DNA from: Nocardia sp. NBC_01730
Lineage (GTDB): Bacteria; Actinomycetota; Actinomycetes; Mycobacteriales; Mycobacteriaceae
Direction: 5' to 3'
DNA length: 64,000 bases
NCBI RefSeq assembly: GCF_035920445.1
Contig: NZ_CP109162.1
Coordinates: forward strand, 8,060,001-8,124,000
The translations under genes were made by a program, and so were the position numbers. The notes under the pieces are model-generated. The model saw nothing but the letters and a program-made list of their open reading frames with translations, did not search any database and had not been told where the DNA came from. Positions 60,491 through 64,000 of this stretch are shown here, piece after piece; the stretch's first letter is position 1; each line of letters starts with the position of its first letter.

Positions 60491-61798
60491 ATGGCAATCA
60501 CGCAAGTCGCTGTGTACGCGCATTTGACCGCGGCCGATATCGAGGCGCTCGGGTGTGAGCTCGACGCGATTCGACAGGACATTCTGGATCAGCGCGGTGC
60601 GCGGGATGCGACGTACATCCGCCGCACGATCGCGTTTCAGCGGATACTCGACGCCGCCGCGAGGTCGACGATCTGTTTCGGTCGGACCAGGACCAGTTGG
60701 CTCCTGGGCACAGCGGGGTTGGCGACGGCGAAGAGCATCGAGAACATGGAACTCGGTCATAACGTCTGCCACGGCCAATGGGACTGGATGAACGATCCGG
60801 AAATCCACTCCAGCACGTGGGAGTGGGACATGGCGGGCTTGTCGTCGCAGTGGCGCTTTGCGCACAACTACCGCCACCATGTCTTCACGAACGTTCTCGG
60901 GATGGACGAGGACATCGGGTTCGGCGTCATACGCGTGACCCGTGACGAGCGATGGCGCCCAGCACACCTGCTGCAGCCGCTACAGAATCTGTTGCTGGCG
61001 GCCACCTTCGAGTGGGGTATCGCGCTGCACGACCTGTACTCCGAACGCGACCGTGCCGCGACACCCGCGCAGAAGTCCGCCCACATCAGGGCGTTGGTCA
61101 AGAAGATCGCGCGGCAGGCGGGCAAGGATTATGTGCTGTTCCCCGCGTTCAGCGGGCGACGCTGGCGGCGAACACTTGCCGCGGACGCGAGTGCCAACAT
61201 CATGCGCAATCTGTGGGCGTATCTGGTGATCTTCTGCGGTCATTTCCCCGATGGCGCGGAGAAGTTCGCACCCACCGTCGTGGAGCACGAAACCAAACCC
61301 GAGTGGTACCTGCGGCAGATGCTGGGCACCGCGAATTTCTCCGCGGGTCCACTACTCGCCTTCCTCAGTGGGAACCTCTGCTACCAGATCGAGCACCACC
61401 TTTTCCCTGACCTACCCAGCAACCGCTACGCCGAGATCGCCGTTCGAGTGCGGGCACTGTGCGACAAATACGACCTGCCCTACACCTCCGGGTCTCTACT
61501 TCGCCAGTACCTGCTGACCCTGCGCACCATTCACAAACTGGCCCTTCCGGACAGTTTCCTGATCGCCACCTCCGACGACGCACCCGAGACCGCGTCGGAA
61601 CGCAAGTTCGACGGCGTCGAAGCATCCGATACCGACCACCCACTCGGACGAAGCGGGTTGCGTACAGCGCTACGTCGGGCCGGCCGTAGCCGGTACGGTC
61701 GACATATCGGCGTCACCTCGCGCGCGCTCATGTCGCGTTATCGCCCGATCCGAATCGAGTCGGCCGATTCGGGGCCGAGACAGGGGCGCCGGCCATGA
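60491..61798 (+). CDS. Membrane fatty acid desaturase (DesA3-like stearoyl-CoA 9-desaturase type)
   Basis: A 435-aa di-iron integral membrane desaturase with the three histidine boxes HNVCH (90-94), HNYRHH (125-130) and QIEHH (with His302-303). The flanking sequences GQWDWMNDP, FTNVLGMDEDIG and HLFPDLPSNRYAEIA are typical of actinobacterial acyl-CoA desaturases such as DesA3. It inserts a double bond into acyl-CoA using oxygen and an NADPH oxidoreductase, which is not encoded here. The hydrophobic region after box 1 appears short, and residues after 390 form a basic tail not needed for catalysis. It overlaps the next gene by four bases (ATGA). Confidence 0.9.
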   Translation: MAITQVAVYAHLTAADIEALGCELDAIRQDILDQRGARDATYIRRTIAFQRILDAAARSTICFGRTRTSWLLGTAGLATAKSIENMELGHNVCHGQWDWMNDPEIHSSTWEWDMAGLSSQWRFAHNYRHHVFTNVLGMDEDIGFGVIRVTRDERWRPAHLLQPLQNLLLAATFEWGIALHDLYSERDRAATPAQKSAHIRALVKKIARQAGKDYVLFPAFSGRRWRRTLAADASANIMRNLWAYLVIFCGHFPDGAEKFAPTVVEHETKPEWYLRQMLGTANFSAGPLLAFLSGNLCYQIEHHLFPDLPSNRYAEIAVRVRALCDKYDLPYTSGSLLRQYLLTLRTIHKLALPDSFLIATSDDAPETASERKFDGVEASDTDHPLGRSGLRTALRRAGRSRYGRHIGVTSRALMSRYRPIRIESADSGPRQGRRP

Positions 61799-62328
61799 AG
61801 CAATCCAAGGCCCGCGCCGGAATTCGGTCGCACGGCGACCTCGCACCGCGAGTGCAGTTGAAGCCTCCGACATCGAAGACCGGCTACACAACGCCGAAGA
61901 CCGGCTACGTTGACGGAGCGTGGTGGCCGCATAGTGATGTACTGGTGCGTGAACTTCCGGCGCTACTCGCGGTCCTGGCTGCCCGGATCGGCCCGGTCCA
62001 TCATGTGGCGTACCCGCTCGGCGAATGGGCGGGAACGCCCAGCGAACTCGTCGTTGCCGGCCGGACGGTGCGATGTGCCGGATATCGATACGGGACTGCT
62101 CACACTGTCGAAATGCTCGGTGTGAAGGATTGCAGGCTGGTCCTGCTCGTGGTCCCGCCATACACCGACGCGCACGACGCGTTCGCGATGATGACGTCCG
62201 CGTCCGCCACGAATGACGAATCGGCAGTCGACGAACTGCTGATGATCGGCGTACGTGAGCGCAGCGACCGCGCCGAACGAGCCGCCGCCGAGCAACGTTG
62301 GGTTTCCGAAGGTGGCGCGGAGCATTGA
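61795..62328 (+). CDS. DUF5994 family protein (copy 3)
   Basis: A 177-aa paralogue with GAWWPHSDVLVRELPALLAV, IGPVHHVAYPLGEW and GRTVRCAGY. It is translationally coupled to the desaturase by an ATGA overlap. An N-terminal direct repeat (KTGYTTP then KTGYVDG) is peculiar to this copy. The coupling to a desaturase here, and to TetR regulators elsewhere in the locus, hints at a membrane-lipid or stress link for DUF5994 (inference). Confidence 0.85.
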   Translation: MKQSKARAGIRSHGDLAPRVQLKPPTSKTGYTTPKTGYVDGAWWPHSDVLVRELPALLAVLAARIGPVHHVAYPLGEWAGTPSELVVAGRTVRCAGYRYGTAHTVEMLGVKDCRLVLLVVPPYTDAHDAFAMMTSASATNDESAVDELLMIGVRERSDRAERAAAEQRWVSEGGAEH

Positions 62329-62381
62329 CCGTGAGATCGGTGTGCTGAGGCACGGGTCTCGTTGCCGCGCAGCACTGTCGG

Positions 62382-62523
62382 TCACCGCGGTATCAGTCGC
62401 GTCCGTTCGGCACCTTTGAGCAGGAATTCGCCGGGCCGTACGCCCTTGGCCCGAGCGAAGGCGACGCTGAGGGCGTAGCCGTCGCTGTAGCCGACTCGGC
62501 GCGCGATTGCGCCGAGGGTGTCG
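62382..62523 (-). pseudogene. AraC family C-terminal HTH fragment
   Basis: The frame ending at 62382 carries only the last part of an AraC-type HTH domain (LGAIARRVGYSDGYALSVAF, then ARAKGVRPGEFLL). The sequence upstream in that frame is out-of-frame DNA of the intact AraC gene. It therefore looks like the surviving 3' tail of a second AraC gene, abutting the stop of the intact one. Confidence 0.65.
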
Positions 62524-63519
62524 TCAGTACGAGACGCGGGTTGTCCGGATCTCGGAGATCGACATGCCCCGGCGGCGTCGGAACAGGCTGCGCAGGGTGC
62601 CTGCGTTGAGGTAGCCGACCCTGGCCGCGACCGCGTCCACGGTGAGGGAGGTGGTCCGCAGCAGGTGCATTGCCCGCTCCAGTCGGATGTCGTGCACGAA
62701 TTCGCTGGGAGACATGCCGAGTTCGGCATGGGTGGCGCGCTGCAGGCTTCGTTCGGTGACACCGATCGCCTTGGCGGCGTGTGAAATCCGGAAGTTCTCG
62801 GTGAGATGGTCGCGAACCCACCGTTCGAACGCGGCGGTCATCGAATCTCCCCTGGCGACGACCTCCGGAATAATGAACTCGCGCTGCGGTCGCCCGGCGC
62901 CGACCGCCAGGTAGCGCATCGCGCGCTCGGCCAGCGCGGGGCTCCTCGCGGCGATCATCGACAGGGCTAGGTCCATGTGCGACAGCGAGGCGCCCGCGGT
63001 GATGACGTTACGGCCGCGGCACAGCGTCCGACTCTCGTTCAGCTCGACGAGGGGGTAGCGACGGCGAAAGGCTGGGCCGAGCCACCAACTCGTGGTCGCG
63101 GGTGAGCCGTCCAGCACTCCGGCCTCGGCCAGGAAGAACGTTCCGGTGCACGCGCCTGCGAGGTGCACACCCCGGTCCCGCGCCGCGATCAAGCGATCGA
63201 GTACGGGGCGACTGGCCCGCGCGGAGACGAGTTCGATCAGCGCCTCGGCGGCCAGCACGTTCACCGCGGGCACGATCATCAGATCGAACTCGTCGCCGAG
63301 TTCGTCGAGCGGAATCGTCGGCACGGTGTAGCCGTTGCCCGAGCGTATGTCGGTTTTGAACGACACGGTTCGGACCCGCCACGGCTGCGGCGGGTCGGCG
63401 AGTTCGGATCGCACGGCATTTGCGGTGTTGAAGGTCTCCAGGAGGGCGGCGAACCCGAAGTCGGCAACGCCGTCCACGACGAAGACAGCGACGTCCATGT
63501 CGGGAACAGTACCGAACAT
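62524..63519 (-). CDS. GlxA family AraC-type transcriptional regulator (DJ-1/PfpI domain plus HTH)
   Basis: A 331-aa regulator. Residues 8-190 form a DJ-1/PfpI-like glutamine-amidotransferase-type sensor domain (VAVFVVDGVADFGFAALLE, then HLAGACTGTFFLAEAGVLDG with Cys at the nucleophile elbow, then NVITAGASLSHMDLAL). Residues 220-325 are an AraC HTH (FRISHAAKAIGVTERSLQRA, then AVAARVGYLNAGTLRSLFRR). The start at 63519 or ATG 63498 is undecided; neither has a good ribosome site. It is divergent from a glyoxalase-fold gene 123 bp away that it may control. Confidence 0.9.
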   Translation of the reverse strand: MFGTVPDMDVAVFVVDGVADFGFAALLETFNTANAVRSELADPPQPWRVRTVSFKTDIRSGNGYTVPTIPLDELGDEFDLMIVPAVNVLAAEALIELVSARASRPVLDRLIAARDRGVHLAGACTGTFFLAEAGVLDGSPATTSWWLGPAFRRRYPLVELNESRTLCRGRNVITAGASLSHMDLALSMIAARSPALAERAMRYLAVGAGRPQREFIIPEVVARGDSMTAAFERWVRDHLTENFRISHAAKAIGVTERSLQRATHAELGMSPSEFVHDIRLERAMHLLRTTSLTVDAVAARVGYLNAGTLRSLFRRRRGMSISEIRTTRVSY

Positions 63520-63642
63520 GTCGTTTGCGACACTCCGTTTTGGTTGGAATCTGTCCTACTGTCATCGGACGCGGCTCGCCACCGGCCCCGCGGGCCGGTG
63601 CGGCCGACTTGCCCACCGTACCTCTTCACCTGGGGAGCTTGC

Positions 63643-64000
63643 GTGACCATGATCGATACAACCGGCACTCACCACGTCCGGTTGACGGTGACCGACATCG
63701 CTCGATCCCGAGCGTTCTACGGGGATGTCCTCGGATTCCCGATCGCCGCCGAATCTCCGGGCAGCCCCGACGACCCGGTGGTGCGCAATGACCCTATGCA
63801 GCTGTTCGGCGGGGTGGTGTTCCAGGCCAACGGGATGTTGCTCGGCCTGCGCCCGGTGGCGCCCGCGACGGATCGTTTCGATGCCGACCGCGTCGGGCTC
63901 GACCATCTCAGCTTCACCGTTCCGTCCCGCGACGACCTGGTCGCGGCGGCCGCCCGTCTGGCCGCGGCCGGAATCGAACACGGCGAGATCACCGAAATGG
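63643..64000 (+). CDS. VOC family (glyoxalase/dioxygenase-fold) protein, 3' end outside window
   Basis: At least 119 residues of a vicinal-oxygen-chelate protein starting at GTG 63643 (GGGGAG just upstream; ATG 63649 is the alternative). The first beta-alpha-beta-beta-beta unit has THHVRLTVTDIARSRAFYGD with DVLGFPI, and the second begins at GLDHLSFTVPSRDDLVAAAA. The two histidines of THHVRL and LDHLSF are the usual metal-ligand positions. The reaction cannot be specified from this part. It is likely a target of the divergent AraC-type regulator. Confidence 0.85.
   Translation, partial: MTMIDTTGTHHVRLTVTDIARSRAFYGDVLGFPIAAESPGSPDDPVVRNDPMQLFGGVVFQANGMLLGLRPVAPATDRFDADRVGLDHLSFTVPSRDDLVAAAARLAAAGIEHGEITEM

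Overview
The window looks like a chromosomal segment of a mycolic-acid actinomycete, most probably Nocardia or a close relative. The evidence is high-GC coding on both strands, a wax-ester synthase/DGAT next to an Rv2002-like steroid dehydrogenase under a KstR-type operator, an Rv1747-like FHA/ABC exporter, a DesA3-like desaturase, and many start codons placed exactly where transcription should begin (leaderless mRNAs). The genus is an inference.

Region 1 (1-24.7 kb) is almost entirely one uninterrupted reading frame of more than 8,135 codons, cut by the left edge. It contains six papain-like (toxin glutamine deamidase-type) modules, a zincin (HEFIH), a PP2C phosphatase, ADP-ribosyltransferase-like remnants, four aminoglycoside-phosphotransferase/kinase-like repeats, and several blocks of sigma-region-4-like and LacI-type helix-turn-helix modules. 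It reads as a giant polymorphic-toxin-like or effector megaprotein. Region 2 (24.7-28.1 kb) is a FadR-type regulator divergent from a lyase and an MFS carrier, laid out like a nanR/nanA/nanT sialic-acid cluster.

Region 3 (28.2-35.3 kb) is chromosomal backbone: DUF5996, CsbD, 3-alpha/20-beta-HSD-like SDR, WS/DGAT with a KstR box, a GRDP-like protein divergent from a membrane protein with a Cys-Gly-Ser tail, a quinone oxidoreductase, and a deazaflavin-dependent nitroreductase.

Region 4 (35.37-40.97 kb) is a genomic island in a tRNA(CAT) gene. It is bounded by a 46-bp direct repeat of the tRNA 3' half, with an integrase remnant beside each repeat. It carries a striking nested inverted-repeat locus, an unrecognised 624-aa protein, a small winged-helix-like protein and an RHH/PIN toxin-antitoxin pair. 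Region 5 (41-48.3 kb) mixes an NmrA-like reductase, decayed genes, a lipoprotein, the FHA/ABC exporter, a DUF389 membrane protein, a Vat-like acetyltransferase and a broken TetR gene.

Region 6 (48.3-57.4 kb) is a compact biosynthetic operon: a flavin-dependent acyl-CoA-dehydrogenase-fold monooxygenase, a type III PKS/KAS III-like condensing enzyme and a 1,920-aa PKS with order adenylation-ACP-KS-AT-ACP-TE. Region 7 (57.4-62.3 kb) contains two paralogous TetR genes and three paralogous DUF5994 genes interleaved with a desaturase. The window ends with a GlxA-type AraC regulator divergent from a truncated glyoxalase-fold gene.
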